From assembly GCA_009780325.1 (NCBI GenBank), contig WRAF01000015.1, forward strand, positions 1 through 49,117: a stretch of 49,117 bases of DNA. The letters are read 5' to 3'. The notes under the pieces were generated by a model that saw nothing but the letters and a program-made list of their open reading frames with translations, was not told the origin of the DNA and made no database searches. The stretch comes from Bacillota bacterium (GTDB lineage Bacteria > Bacillota > Clostridia > Christensenellales > Pumilibacteraceae). The position numbers and the translations under genes are program-made. Shown here in pieces: positions 8,350 through 23,300 of the stretch (its first letter is position 1; each line of letters begins with the position of its first letter).

Positions 8350-11300
8350 ATGAAAACAACAGATAAAGAGAGAACTCTATCTATTAAGGGGGAATCGTCA
8401 AAAAAGCCTTTTAGCCGCAGACTAAAGGACAATTTTGGTTATGTGCTTACAGTTGCATTAATAGTTGCTATGCTTTCTATTAGTGTGACTTTTTTGGCTA
8501 TTGGCGATGCAAGTGCTTTTGTTCCTCCTGTTCCGTCTGCTCCTGTCAATAGTAATGATGTATCAACATTCTTTTTAGGGCATGGCACTGAAAATAATCC
8601 TTTTCAACTTAGAAACAGACAAGATTTAAATACTTTGTCAATTGTTGTTAGTGATACTGCTCAGCCTAGATGGGATATATATAGAAGAGCAGGAACACAT
8701 TTTAGATTGATGAATAACATTGATTTAGGCGGTTCTTTAAATCCTTGGAGAAATACGATTGGTCGTATGGGTACGACCGGACAACCTGCGCCATTTAATA
8801 CGGCAGCTCCGTTTCGTGGCACATTTGATGGTGCGGGGCATACAATCAGCAATTTGTTCTTGTCAGAATCAATGGCTCCGGTAAATAATTTCGGGCTTTT
8901 TGGCTATACTCAAGATGCTAATATACGCAATCTAAATATCCAAAGCGTAACAATTTCACTAAGCGGAGAAGCTTTAGTATCAAACGCTGTTGCTCCGTTA
9001 ATTGGCAGAGCAGGCATAAATACTCATGTTAGCTTTGTTAATGTCATAGGCGGAAACATTTCAGCTTCAGGCAACCCTGGTGTTGAGGCTACTAGAAGAG
9101 CAGGCGGCTTAATTGGTGAGAGTGTGGGTACAAACAATAGTAACCCAAACAGAATCTTTGCTTCTTCTTCAACAGTGGGTGTCAGTGCATATACATATGT
9201 AGGCGGCCTTATAGGTCGTGCGCAAAGTACAGCAGTTAATCAAACATTTGCAACAGGCAACATCACAGCAAGTTCTACTGGTGCAATAGTAGGTGGATTA
9301 ATTGGTGAATTAAATGCACAAAACTCGACAGGTGGATATATCGGTTTGTATGCGGTTGTTAATTCATTTGCTTCTGGCGGAATAAATACTACAGCAATGA
9401 CTGCTGTTGCTCCGTTTGCAGCGGGTGGTTTAGTGGGTCGTGCTTCAACTGCAACTACTATGATTATGTATTCATATGCATCGGGTGTATTGGTAATTTC
9501 AGCTGAATCTGGTACAGTGCGTGCAGGCGGATTAGTAGGACATGCGTCAGCTGCAACCAGAATGGTATCAAATGCGGCTGTCAATCCGTCTATCCAACAA
9601 ACAGGCGGAACAAGACACATTGGTCGATTAGCAACAGTAAATGCTGCAGCAGATAGAAACCAAGGTGCAAATAATCACTCAAACCTTATTAACTTATCAA
9701 TGTCAAATCCAAGGGATATTCCTCAACCATTTGTAGGAATGTACTCTTTTACTGCTCCTCCAGCGGCTCCGTTAGCTGCGCCTATGATGCCAAACCAAGA
9801 ATTGCTGCCAAGTACGTTTAATGAAATTGCAACATGGGAGAGCGTAGGTTTTAATTTTACTTATATCTGGCATATGCCGCAAGGTACAAATACATTGCCA
9901 GCATTAAGAGTGTTTTCATCAAATGACAGTGCAATTTTTAGAGGCAATGGTACAGAATTAAATCCTTTCCAAATTAGAACAGCAGATTGTCTAATTTATT
10001 TTAGAGATATGGTAAATGCAGGTGATAGATTTGCAGGCAATCATTTTAGAATGATGCAAAATATTAATATCCCTGTTGCTGAGGCAAACTGGATGCCTAT
10101 TGGTATCACAGCGTCAAGGTCTTTTAGAGGAACATTTGACGGCGGCGGATTTAGAATTTCAGGAATAGATATTGAGCACCATGCTTTTAGAGCGCCGCAA
10201 GCGACAAATAATGGAATTGGTTTATTTGGTCATATTGCTTATGGTGCGGTTATTAGAAACCTGACATTATATCAACCAAGAATCAGAGTGACTACCAGCT
10301 CTTATGGTGTAGGCGCACTAGTTGGTCATGCAATCGGCACGGGCAATATTATTGAAAATATCCGTGTTGTTGATGCTGATATTTTAAATGCAGGCAGAAG
10401 GACGGGTACAGTTGTTGGTGATATTAACTCGGGTTCTACTATTATAAGAAATGTATCAGCACATGGCACAGTAGGCGGAAGATATGACGTAGGTGGAATT
10501 TTAGGTGCTAACTTTGGTACTGGTTTAATTGAAAGAGTAGAGTGGGATGGATTATTACATAGAAACTTAGATAATGCTACATTTGCAAATCCATTTAGAG
10601 GCACAGCTTTTGGCGGTATCGTGGGTTCTAATCGTAGCGGAGCTTTAACTATTACTAATGCAATTGCAGCAGGCGATATCAATCACACAAGCCCGGTTGC
10701 AGAGCGTGAGTCTGACCAAAATATATTTATCGGCGGCATTGTAGGCTGGAATGCAGATAATATTACGCTTAATGTTTCAAACAGCATTTTTGCTGGCGGT
10801 GAAATGATAGGCAGAGCAAGACCAGGCGTAAATATTGGTGTAATGATTGCAGGTATTGCAAACGGAAACTTTGCAGCGGCGGCTACTTCAAGGCTTCCTG
10901 GTGTTATTCAAAATAATGTGGTTGCTCCGTCAAGAGTAGTGGCATATGTAAACAGACCAGAGGATGCAAGATTTTCTGAAATAACATATCAGCGCACAGC
11001 TCCGACTGCAGCTCAAAGAATCAACAACTTAATTTTTGACGGCATTTTAATGCAAATGAGAGTGGGGGATAATGCATATACAACACTTGTTAATCAAACT
11101 ATCACTGGTCAAAGAGCGGCTAATGGTACAAGAACTTTAAATCAATTGACTTCAGGTCCTGTTTATACACTAGGCATTGCTCAACAAGGTTTAGGCTGGG
11201 ATGTACAAAATGTATGGCAGGTAGGCGGCGGCTGGCCAAGATTAAGGTCATTAGTCGGCACTTATGGCGATGCAGTGTTTAGAGGAGATGGGTCAGCTTT

Positions 11301-14300
11301 AAGACCTTTTGTAATTGATAATGCAACGCAATTGCATTTTATGCGTGATCAAGTTAATTTAGGCAACACATTTATGGGGCTTCATTTTAGATTAGGTCAA
11401 AATATTGACTTGCAAGGTGTTGACTGGGTGCCGATTGGTACAACTACGGCTAATCCTTTTCAAGGTACATTTGACGGAAACCATAGGACAATCTTTGGTT
11501 TAAGAATTGTGACCAGACGCACATTATTAGGTTTATTTGGATATACTTTAGATGCAACTATCCGTAATTTGACTATTCATGATCCGTATGTTAGACAATT
11601 AAACGGAGCAACAGGAGATAGACATGGTTTTTTAATTGGACGAGCAGACGGTAGATTGAATATTCAAAATGTCAGAATAGAAGGCGGCTTTATGTCGACT
11701 TTTGCAGGCAGAGCAGGTTCTATTTTGGGTTATAGAAATAGCGGTGCTGCTCCTGTGTTAATAGACCAAGTTTCATCATCTGCACTTATTGAATTTAATC
11801 AATGGGCAGCATATCAGCAAGAAGTAGGAGGATTAATCGGTAGGGCTGATGCAAGTGTTTCACATGGTATAACAATTTCAAGATCTTTCTTTGATGGAGA
11901 AGTTTTTCATACAAGGACAACTGGTCATGATATAGTTGTGTGGCAAGCAGGTATTGTTGCTGTTATTTCAAACTATTTAATGAGTGAAACAGCAAATTTT
12001 GGGCAGCTTAATGGCGGTCATGGTGTACAAGGCGGTATTGGCGGATTAATTGGACACTCAGGCGGTGCTTCATCAACTGTTAGAAATTCATATAATATAG
12101 GCAATATTGTTGTCACTCATACAAATTTTTCTGGGTCATCACATAGACGTGTTGCAGGTATAATTGGTCATGCTGCGGCAGGTAATTTAAGTGTATACAA
12201 TGTATTTAACTCAGGTGAACTTTATGTTTTTAATGGCGGCATAAGAAGTGGAGTATGGGGAGTAAGGGATGGCAATGATGAGGCTATGATAGCTGGTATC
12301 ATTGGTGCAAATTTAGCGACTACTACTATGCGTGGTGTAGTTTCAGCAGGTCAAATTATGACTACTGGTCCCACTAACTTAAGGTCAAGAGCTTGGTTTG
12401 TTAATAGTTCTACGGCAGCTACTTCACCAGACGGCAGATTGGGTCAGACTAGGAATAATTTATTCTATCAAGGTTTAACTATGCGTCAATATGCAATCAA
12501 TACTTTGGCGGGTCAAGCCCCTATTATGTTCCATAGAGGACCAGGCACTGCATCTGCTAGTTCGGCGCAATTAAGAAATTTAGCAACCTATGCTAACATA
12601 GGTTGGGATATTAACAATATTTGGACAATTAATCCAAACATCAATAATGGGTTCCCTCATTTAAGAGGAATGCCAATTAGTCCGCTTCAATCTAATGATA
12701 GGGCGCACGAAATTCACTCACATGCAGATTTTTTAGAGTTTAGAAATAGTGTTAACCGTGGTATGAGTTTTGCAGGTATGGATATAAGAGTTTATACTAA
12801 TTTAGATTTAAGTGCATATCCAAACTGGAATCCAATAGGAAATGAGCAGCAGCTTTTCTTTGGCGGCAGAATTGACTTTCAAGGACATAGTATAACTGGA
12901 TTAAGACACTCTTCTCAATTAGATAACAGAGGATTATTTGGCTGGATTGCAAATGGTGCAGAAATTAGAAATTTGACAATGTTTGATGTCAATTTTATTG
13001 CTAGAGATCAAGTAGCGTCTGTAGTATCACGTATACATAATGTGGCTACTATAGAAAATGTTCATGTTGCAGGCAATAGCAGCGTTGCAGGTCGCCATCA
13101 TGCAGCAGGAGCGATTTCTCACATAAATGATGCATATGATGTGGTTATTAACAATGTTACTTCAACGGCAAATGTTAGAGCAACTGGCGGTCGATATGCG
13201 GGTGGATTAATTAGCTATGCAAATAGCTATGCAGGTGCTACAGGTACAGGTTCAGGAGAAAATTATGCTGGTTCTTCAGCAGCAGGGTTCTATGGCGGTG
13301 TGCATATTACAAATTCGCTTGCAACAGGGGATGTAATATCAAACAGCAGTGAAGTTGGCGGTTTCATTGGCAGAGCAGATAGGCGTGTATTGATTTCAAG
13401 AAGCTATGCGGCAGGCATGGTGCGCGGAACAAGTCAAGTTGGCGGTTTTATTGGCACATTTAGAAATATATTTTCAGTTATTTCAGACAGTTTTGCAGTA
13501 GGTTCGGTAATTGGTTCAGGCGGCGACATTGGTGGGTTTGTAGGATCAGTTGAGGCGGCTGGTATTAATACCACACTTATTAATATCTATGCAAGAGGCA
13601 GAGTGCGTACTACGGCTACTGCAAATGGAAATCATTTGGGTGGTGTAATTGGACGCAGCCATGTCAATGCGTTTTATTTAAATACTCAAGGATTGATTGC
13701 TATAAATCCATCAATCTCAGGCCCTCAAAGTGCAAATCAATTGGGTAGACTGGGCACTGCAAGCGGCATGGCAGGCATAATCAATGCTGAAGACAGTGCA
13801 GTGGCTTTAGATATGAGGCTGGGCAGGGTAAACACTCCAAATGTGTTTATGCCTGACGAGGGTTCACTTGCGTTTACTCATAATTCAGATAGACTGCCTA
13901 CTAGAGAATTCTTAAGATTTGAAACATGGACATCAAGAGGTTTTGAGCCTAGTGTATGGGTGATTGACCCGTTAATAAATGATGGTTTCCCTGTATTAAG
14001 GGGACTTAGGTTTAACCATGCTGAAATGGAAGGAAGCGGTGTTACTCCTGTTACTATTTCAAACTTGACTGAGTTTTTACACTTTAGATCAAGAGTAAAT
14101 CAAGGTGAAAACTTTATGGGTCAAGTTGTCCAATTGAGCGCAAACATTGACCTATCTAGTCAAACTGCTTGGATTCCTATCGGCACAACTGCTGCTAATG
14201 CTTTTCAAGGTACATTTGACGGAAACGGATATTTTATTGAAAATTTCAATTTTAACTTAACAGGCGTGTCAAATCAAGGTTTGTTTGGTTTCACTACTGG

Positions 14301-17300
14301 TGCAGTTTTTAGAAATTTAAACTTTAGTGATGTAGATTTAAGTGTAGTATCAGGTACTTCAGCTCAACTAGGTATTTTAGTTGGTCAATCAGTATCAGAA
14401 ATTACTATTGAGAATGTAAATGTTATATCAGGCAGAGTTACGGCATCAAACACTTTAAACCAAGGCGGCAATACTGGCGGTTTTGTGGGTTTATTGCAAG
14501 GATCTCACAATATTATCTCTGACAGTTTTATTGACGGTGTGACTATCACAGGCGGCTCTAATGCTGTAGGCGGATTTGTGGGTTCTACTCAATCGGTTAC
14601 GATTGAAAGGAGTTATTTTGCAGGTACTGTTACGACTCATGCTGCGGCATTTGCTAACACTGTAGCAGGCGTAGGCGGATTTATTGGACATATTACCAAC
14701 TTAGCAGGTGTTGACCCTACTGTAATCAGAAATGCAACAGTAAGCGGTACAATTGAAGATGTAGGCAGAAACAATGCGCTTGCAGGCGGTTTAATAGGCA
14801 GAAACTCAAGTTTATTGACAGCAAGAGTATATAATGTATTTATTGATGCGCATATCAGAGCGGCTGCAGCATTAACTGGCGGTACATTCTCAATTGCAGG
14901 CGGTATTGTAGGGTTTGTAGATTCAGCAACTACTACTGCATTAATTGTATCAAATGTTGCATTTGGCAGAGGCAGCTTGACAGCAACAGGTACACCTGTT
15001 GCAAATACAAGGATTGCTGCACCAGTAGGTGCAAGCCACATTGCTATGGGTTTAATTTTGTCTCATGGTACAACTTTCATGATAAATGAAGGCATTGATA
15101 CTTTTAGTCAAAATCATACAACTACTACTCGTGATTTTATTTCTAGCTTAGCAGCAAATCAAATCACTAGATTGCCATTAGACCAATTTAGAAATGAGAT
15201 TAGATATTTCCAAATGGGTTGGGACTTTGATTTTATTTGGGCGATTGATGCTAGTATTAACGAAGGGTTTCCTTATTTAAAAGGTTCAACTGCTGTTCCT
15301 CATTTATTGACAGCTGCAATTGAAGAGGCTGAAAGACTGTTAGCAGCAAGATCAGGTGATTTTAGTACATTTACTATCCAGCGCTTAGAAACAGAAATTG
15401 GTTTAGCAAAAGCGACAATTGTCACAACAGGCGGACAGTTATCAAGAGAAGAAATTTTAATCATTGCAGGCAGAATTAATGGCGCTGTGATGGGATTAAG
15501 GGCAGCAGACAATGGTTTGACTGCATTGGTTGAGTATGTTGAAACATCTTTAGCTGATCCTCTTGTACGCCGTCACTTTGTAACTTTTGCAGGTGTAGAT
15601 GCATTATTGGTTTCTGCTAGACAAATTTTAGAGGCAATTGATTTAACTAATGGTCATAATTTAATAATAAATTCAAATGTAATTACTATGAGAAACAGCC
15701 TTCAGTCGGCGGTAAATGCATTGCAAATTAATATGCAGCATATCAATACGCTTATTTTAGAGGCGAGTTCTAAAAATCTAGAGCATTATGAGGCAAATGA
15801 GTATCGTGCAGCGTTTGTTCATGCTTTAACTCAAGCTCAGATTTTAGCATCTCAATCAAATCCTCAGCCTATAATGGTTGCAAATGCTTATATTCAGTTA
15901 AGAGAATCTATTCAAAACCTTTCACTTGAGACTAGCAGGTTTATGACTTTATTAAATTCTGCAAATGAAACAATTGATGCAGGATTGCAGCCAGGTGTAG
16001 AGTTTATGAGCTTTATGGCATTGATTGCAGCAAGAGATGTTGCTTTGACTATATATAATAGAATAATGGCGCAAGACCCAACTTTATCAGGTGCTTTGAT
16101 TGCATTGCATGAGGCAAACCTTATGAGTGCTTTGACTGAAGTTTTACCTTCTAATGATCCTACTAGAATAATAAGGCTTGCATTGAGTGAATTAATTATT
16201 TATGCGCATAGCGTACAAAGCCATGAAGTATCTCAAAGTTCTTGGGCATTGATTGTAACTGCTACATCAGGGGCAGTGGCAGCTATGGGCAATAATGCAT
16301 CAACTCAAACACAACTTCAATCAGCTTATGACGCTTTAAGAGCAGCGTTAAATAATAGAGGTGTAAACACTATTGCTTTAACAAATGCAATCAATAATGC
16401 GCAAGGTCGTATTGATAATGCAAGAATCCCTAATAGACCAAATGACCCTAATAACTTCTTCTATAGTGCGCCTACTGTTATGGATGTGCAAGCGGCTATT
16501 GCAAGATCTCAAAATACATTAAATGATATTGGTAATGGGATTATTCCTAATCAAGATGCTAATCTAGCTATGACAGGCGCAATAAATGACCTATCAAGCA
16601 ATTTAAGTAATTTGATATTAATTGATACTCCGTTGGTTAACTTGATAAATCAACTTATTCCTCAAACAATGCCTCCAAATTCATATTTCTTTGATGCTAA
16701 CTCAGTATTGCAATTAAGCAATCAACTTGCTAGTACAAACCAAATTTTGGATGAACGCAGATCAATGGGTACATTGACAGCAGAGTTTTTAGTGGCTCAA
16801 TATAGTTTATTAAGAATCGCTGAGGGCGGACTTTCTGTAGAGCGTCAAGATTTAGAGGCTGCTATTGCTAGAGCTGAAAGCATACGTCAAGATTTTGTAA
16901 TGGCTGATCATTGGATTAATGTATTCTATCCAGTATTATCAAGTGCACGCACTATGGTGATGACGGCAAATGCTGATGCTAATGCTGTAATGGTTATGAC
17001 AAATAATCTTAATGCAGCAATTGATGCGATTGTAGGCAACCATATTGACAGGACTATCTTAAGAGCATTAAGAGATAGCCTAACAGGTGGTACTTATATC
17101 GCTGCAAATTTCCTTCCTGATACTTGGGATAACTTTAATACAGCACTAACTGCATTAAATGCCATTGCAAATCCTGCAAATTTAGCAAATACAGTCACTA
17201 TATTTGCAGCACAAGAGGCATATGGTCATTTAGTTGCTGCAAGAAACACTTTATTACCTAACAAAACTCCATTGATTGTTAGAATTGACTTTGCCCAAAA

Positions 17301-20300
17301 CCTTGATACAGAAGCGCATACAGCTGCATCAGTAGCTCATTTAGATGCTATGACTTTGGCTGCTCAAGCTGTTGTTAATAATCAAGATGCAACTATTCAT
17401 GATGTATTAGAAGCATTGGCAAACTTAAATGCTGCAATAAGTGCATTAGAAGTTGATAATCATGAACTAGCAAATTTAATTGCGCAAGTAGATGGTATGA
17501 ATCCTGTGCATTTTACTACAGTTAGCTGGAATGCTTTAATAACAGTAAGAAATGCAGCAAACACTTTCTTGTTGTCTGGTTCTGCTAATATGGACCAAAT
17601 GGCTGCGCATATCTATAATCTAACAAATGCTATTGCTGCTTTGATTGTTGACACTGATACTTTGCAGGATTTGATTGATGATGTAGAAATCATTTTAGAA
17701 TACTATAGAGATAGTTATACGGCGCAAAGTATTACAAACTTAGAAAATTGGCTGGGCATGGTACTAACTATTATGGATAATCCGCACACTATTGAAGAAA
17801 TTCAAAATGCAGTAATTGCATTAAGCGGAGCAGTAGGGTCATTAGTAAACATTCAAGAACTAAGATACTTAGTAGGAATTTTAGAACTTTATAGAGCGGC
17901 GGGTCTTTCTAACACTGATTTAAATCTTTTAGTAACTGCAGCTAATACAGAACTTAACTTAGGTACAAATTCACAAGTAGCATCTAGAGTGACGGTTATT
18001 AGAAACTTTATTCCTAATTTTATTACGCAAAATAATTTCTCAGGTGCGACTTATGCGGTGTATCAAGTAGTAAGAAATGGAGTTTTAGAAAATCTTGGCT
18101 GGTATAATGGTCAATTTATAGAAGGAGATAAAGGATTATTAGTTGATGCAATTGCTAATCTTGTATATGTAGGTGAATTAAGAGAATTAATTAATAGTTC
18201 GGCTATTACTAGTTTGGTTCAGTCAAGGTTTACTGCTTCTTCATGGACTGCTTTAAGCGGATTGATTGCTAAGACTCCTGATATGTTTAGCTATGCGGAT
18301 GACCAAGACGATGTTGATGCGTTGATTGATGATATTTTAGCGGCGGTTAATAATTTAGAACTGGATAGATCAGAGCTTGCAGCGGCAATTTTGGCAGCAC
18401 AAGGCAGAAATGCAAACAACTATACTGCGACTACTGCAAATGCACTTGCTGGTGCGCTGTCAGATGCTCAAAGCATTTATGCTAATTCAGAAAATTTTGA
18501 TGAAATTGTAAATACTGCATTAAATTTAAATCTTGCTAGCCAAAATCTAATCTCTATCGTAGTAAACGGTGTTAATCTAAGGGATTTAATTGAAACTAAG
18601 TCACAACTATTAGCAGATTCAGATCAAAGTGAATATACTTTTGCTTCTTGGACTGCCATAACAACTGCATTGACAAATGCAACTAACATGGTTAATAATG
18701 CAGGTACATTTGCTATGGTTGAATCAGCATTTAATCAGCTTAATGGATTGACTTTAGTACAGCTGCCTCCTAATGTAGTTGACATGAGTGCCTTATCAGC
18801 TTTATATACTGCACAATATGCACTAAACAGGGCATCAGCAAATTATTCTAGCGGCTTTATGGCATGGCAAACTGCTATGACAAATGCATACAATGTACTA
18901 AATGATGTGACTTCATCAGAAGCAGTTGTAAACATGGCATACTCTGCATTAAACACTGCAATTGGCGGACTAGTGCAAATAACTCAAGCACTTAGTATAC
19001 CTGCTAATGTCACTGTAGACGGCGCTATGCTTAACTGGGACAATGTTGCGGGCGCAGTAGGCTTTGGAATCTATGTCGGCGGCGTAAGATTAACGCAAGT
19101 TGGTATGGGTATCACTCAATTTAATCTTGCTTCATTAGGATTATCTACTGGCGTCTTTATGGTATCTATACGTTCGTTAGGAGATGGTATAAACTTTAAT
19201 GATTCAGTGGGTTTAACGACGGCTATTCCTTGGACTTCTGTTGCACAATTATCTGCACCTACAAACCTTTCAATCTTAGGCGGAATGCTGTCTTGGACTG
19301 CACCTGCAAACTCTAATCAGTTTGTGGTAGTAGTAGGCGGAGTAGAGCATACAACAACAGCAACTCAATTTAATTTAGCGTCTTTAGGCTTGTTGCCTGG
19401 CGGGCATTTAGTTCAGGTTAGGGCATTAAGCGCAAGCACATTCTTTACAGAATCTGAATTATCTAATCCAATTGTATTTACCGTTGCAAATGTATTAATT
19501 GCGCCTACTGGTTTGATTATCAACAATGGTATATTGACTTTTAATGCTGTGGCTAATGCAGTGGGATATAGAATCAGTTTTAATGGTCAAACACACAATA
19601 TTTCGGGTACGTCTTTTGTATTGCCAGCAGATTTGTCTGACGGTACATTCACAATCACTGTTATTGCTTTAGGTGATAATTATGAGTGGACAGACAGCCC
19701 TGATTCTTATATTCTTTTTATCGTAGATAATGGTGAAATTATACCTCAGACAACATTGGCTGCTCCTTCAAATATAAGAATTAATGGTGGAAACACTTTG
19801 ATTTGGGATTATGATGGAAATGCACTTAGCTTTGAAATCAGAATCAGAGTTAACGGCAGCACTAATGCGGTTCATATCGTAAATACAAACAGTTTTTCAA
19901 TTGAAAATTTAACTTTAATTGAAGGCACAAACATTATTGATATCAGAGCAATAGGTGACGGACAGCTTTTCTTAGATTCTGCTTTCTCAACTTATGTATC
20001 TATCACTATTGATGCTGATCCTGATGTTGATCCTATCATTGTGACTCAATTAAGTGCTCCTGTTATCACTTCAATTAATGGTCTGATTGCTAATTTTAGT
20101 ACAGTTGCAAATGCCTATGCATTTGAGATTGAAATTCAAGGCAGACCTCAAACTATTGTTATAACCGACATGGAAAACTTTGATTTAAGCACAGTTGGGC
20201 TAAGTGCAGGTGCACATTCATTAAGAGTAAGAGCATTAGCTGCAAGCGATTCAGTATTTAGTACTTCAAACTGGTCAGTATCTGCAGGTTTTACTGTAAT

Positions 20301-23300
20301 AGTATTAGACGTAAGTGCATTGGGAGGCTTAATTAGTCAATCTCAAAATATAATTAATACTCAAAGCGCAAATTATGCTGTTATCACTATAACTGCATTG
20401 CAAACAGAGTTAGCTTTAGCTTTAGGTGTATATAATGACCCAGCAAATCAAACTCAAATCAATGCAGCTTATGATGCTTTAAGAGCAGTATTTAATGGTT
20501 TAATTAATATAAGCGCATTGCAATCAGCAATTAATACAGCACAAAATAGATTGAATACAGTTGACGGCAGATATACTCCAGCTTCTATATTAAATGTTAC
20601 AACTTATTTGGGACTAGCTAATATTAGACTTTCAAATCCTACTTCACAAGACTTAGTTGACAGTGCTAGACAAAATCTTTTAAATGCTTTAAATGATTTA
20701 GAGGCATTGACAGGGGATTGCGGAAATTATATTTGGGATTGCGGATGTGACCCGTTTGCGGCAGCTGTTTTAGAATTAGCAGCACTTATTGCGCATGTTG
20801 AAAATACTATTTCTTCTATGACAAACTTTAGTTATGATAGTTTCTCAAATCTAATTAACGCACTTATCATGGCTCAATTTAGACATGCAAATCCTGAATC
20901 TATAGCGCTTGTTAATGAGGCTTATTCTGTATTAAGAACAGCTTATGAAGGTTTGGTAATAAATAGCGGGGCAGGTGCAACTGTTGAACGAGGAGCATTG
21001 CAAGCATTAGCGGGTACAGTGACAGTATTATTAAGCAACACTCACAACTATACAGCAGCCAGCACAAATGCAATGCTTGGTGCGCTTGCAGCAGCAAATG
21101 TGATTCTATCTGATGAGTATGCTAGTCAAGAAGATATCAACAATGCTTATAGTGCTTTAAGAACAGCATTTAATGCTAGGGTAGAAAATGACCCGGCTAC
21201 AGGCGGTACAACATTAAATGTGTCGGCATTAATTAGTTTAGTTGGTTCTGTGACAATTATATTAAATAACAATCATAACTATACAGTTGCAAGCGTACAA
21301 GCTATGCAAGGTGCCTTAGCTGCAGCTAATATGACTTTAACTGCTGCGGGCTCAACTCAAAATGATATCAATAATGCGTATCAAGCTTTAAGGACAGCAT
21401 TTGATTCTAGAGTAGAAAATGATACAACTGGCGGCGGAATTGGTGATACAGTAGACCGAGCAGCATTATTGCAGCTTGTGACCCAAATTACTACTTTATT
21501 ATCAAGTCCTCACAATTATACATTAGCTTCAGTGTCAAGCATGCAAAGTGCTTTGGCTTCAGCTAATATGATTTTAACGGATGCTTCTGCTTCTCAAGAG
21601 GCTGTTGACAGTGCTTATGACTCATTAAGGTCAGCATTTAATGCAAGACAAATGAATGAGTCAAGCACTGGCGGCGGAGAAGAACCTCTTGAGACGGCAG
21701 CATTAATAGCACTAATCGGTCAATTAAATACATTGCTTAGTACAGCTCATAATTATACAGCGGCAAGCGTATCAGCTATTCAAGGTGCTATTGCTTCTGC
21801 TAGCTTAGTATTAGGCGATGAGTATGCTAATCAAGATGATATTGATAATGCTTATAATGCTTTAAGAGCAGCGTTTAATGCTAGGGTAGAAAATGACACA
21901 ACTGGCGGCACTAATAATGTTGATATTGCATTATTAAGTCAATTAGTAGGTCAAGTAACTATGCTTATTAGCGGTACGCATAACTATACTCCTCAAAGTA
22001 TAAATGCTATTTTAGGTGCTTTAGTTGCAGCTAATATGACTTTAGGAAATTCTAACTCTACTCAAACTGATGTCAACAATGCTTATGATGCTTTAAGAGC
22101 AGCGTTTAATGCTAGGGTAGAAAATGACACAACTGGCGGCGGAACTGGCGATGAAATTGATGCGGCGGCGTTGATGCAATTAATCGGTCAGATTACAATT
22201 TTATTAAACAATCCTCACAACTATACAGTAGCAAGCGTATTAGCAATGCAAAGTGCATTAGCTTCAGCTAGCATTGTATTAGGAAATGCGGATGCTGTTC
22301 AAGATGATATAAACAATGCGTATGACGCTTTAAGAGCAGTGTTTAATAACAGACAAGAAAATGATACTACAGGCGGAGGACCTATTTTAGATACAGCAGC
22401 ATTAATGCAGCTTATGGGTCAAATCAACACAATTTTAACTAGTACACATAATTATACAATAGCAAGCGTAAATGCAATGCAAGGTGCATTAAATTCAGCT
22501 GCGTTAGTATTAAGCAATGATGATGCGACTCAGGATGATGTGAATAATGCTTATCTGGCTTTAAGAAGTGCATTTAATAGCAGAGAAGAAAATCAAATAG
22601 TAGGTGATCTTAATGTATCAGCATTAGTACAGCTTATGAGTCAAATCAGCTTTGTTTTAAACGGAACTCATAATTATACATTTGCAAGCGTATTAGCTAT
22701 GGAAAACGCATTAAATGATGCCGATGCAGTGTTAAATAATTCTAGTTCTGTTCAAGATGATATTAATGATGCTTATACTGCACTTAGAAGCGCTTTTAAT
22801 GCTAGAGAAACTAATCAAGAAGACGGTTTAAATGTATCAGCATTAATCACTTTAGTTAGTCAGGCTGCTATTCTATTAAATACTAATGCAAACAATTATA
22901 CTGATGCAAGCATTGAAGCAATTTATCAAGCTAGAAATGCAGCGGTATATGCACTTGAAAATGCATATACTCAAGATCAAATTAACGCAGCATATGATGC
23001 TTTAAGGTATGCATTAAACAATAGAGAAAGCACACAAGATTTTGAAACTGGACCATGCGGAAATTTGGTTGAGGACTGCAATTGCGATGAAGGCGGACCA
23101 ACTGGACCATGCGGTGATCCAATTGAAGATTGTGATTGTGATGGAGACACTCCTTCTTTAGATACAGAAAACCTTGTTGCATTAGTTGGATTGGTTTCAT
23201 ATCTTTTAAACAATCCTCATAGCTATACAATTGCAAGTATCACAGCAATGAGCAATGCGTTAACAGCGGCAAACAATGCTTTAACTAATCCTGATTCTAC

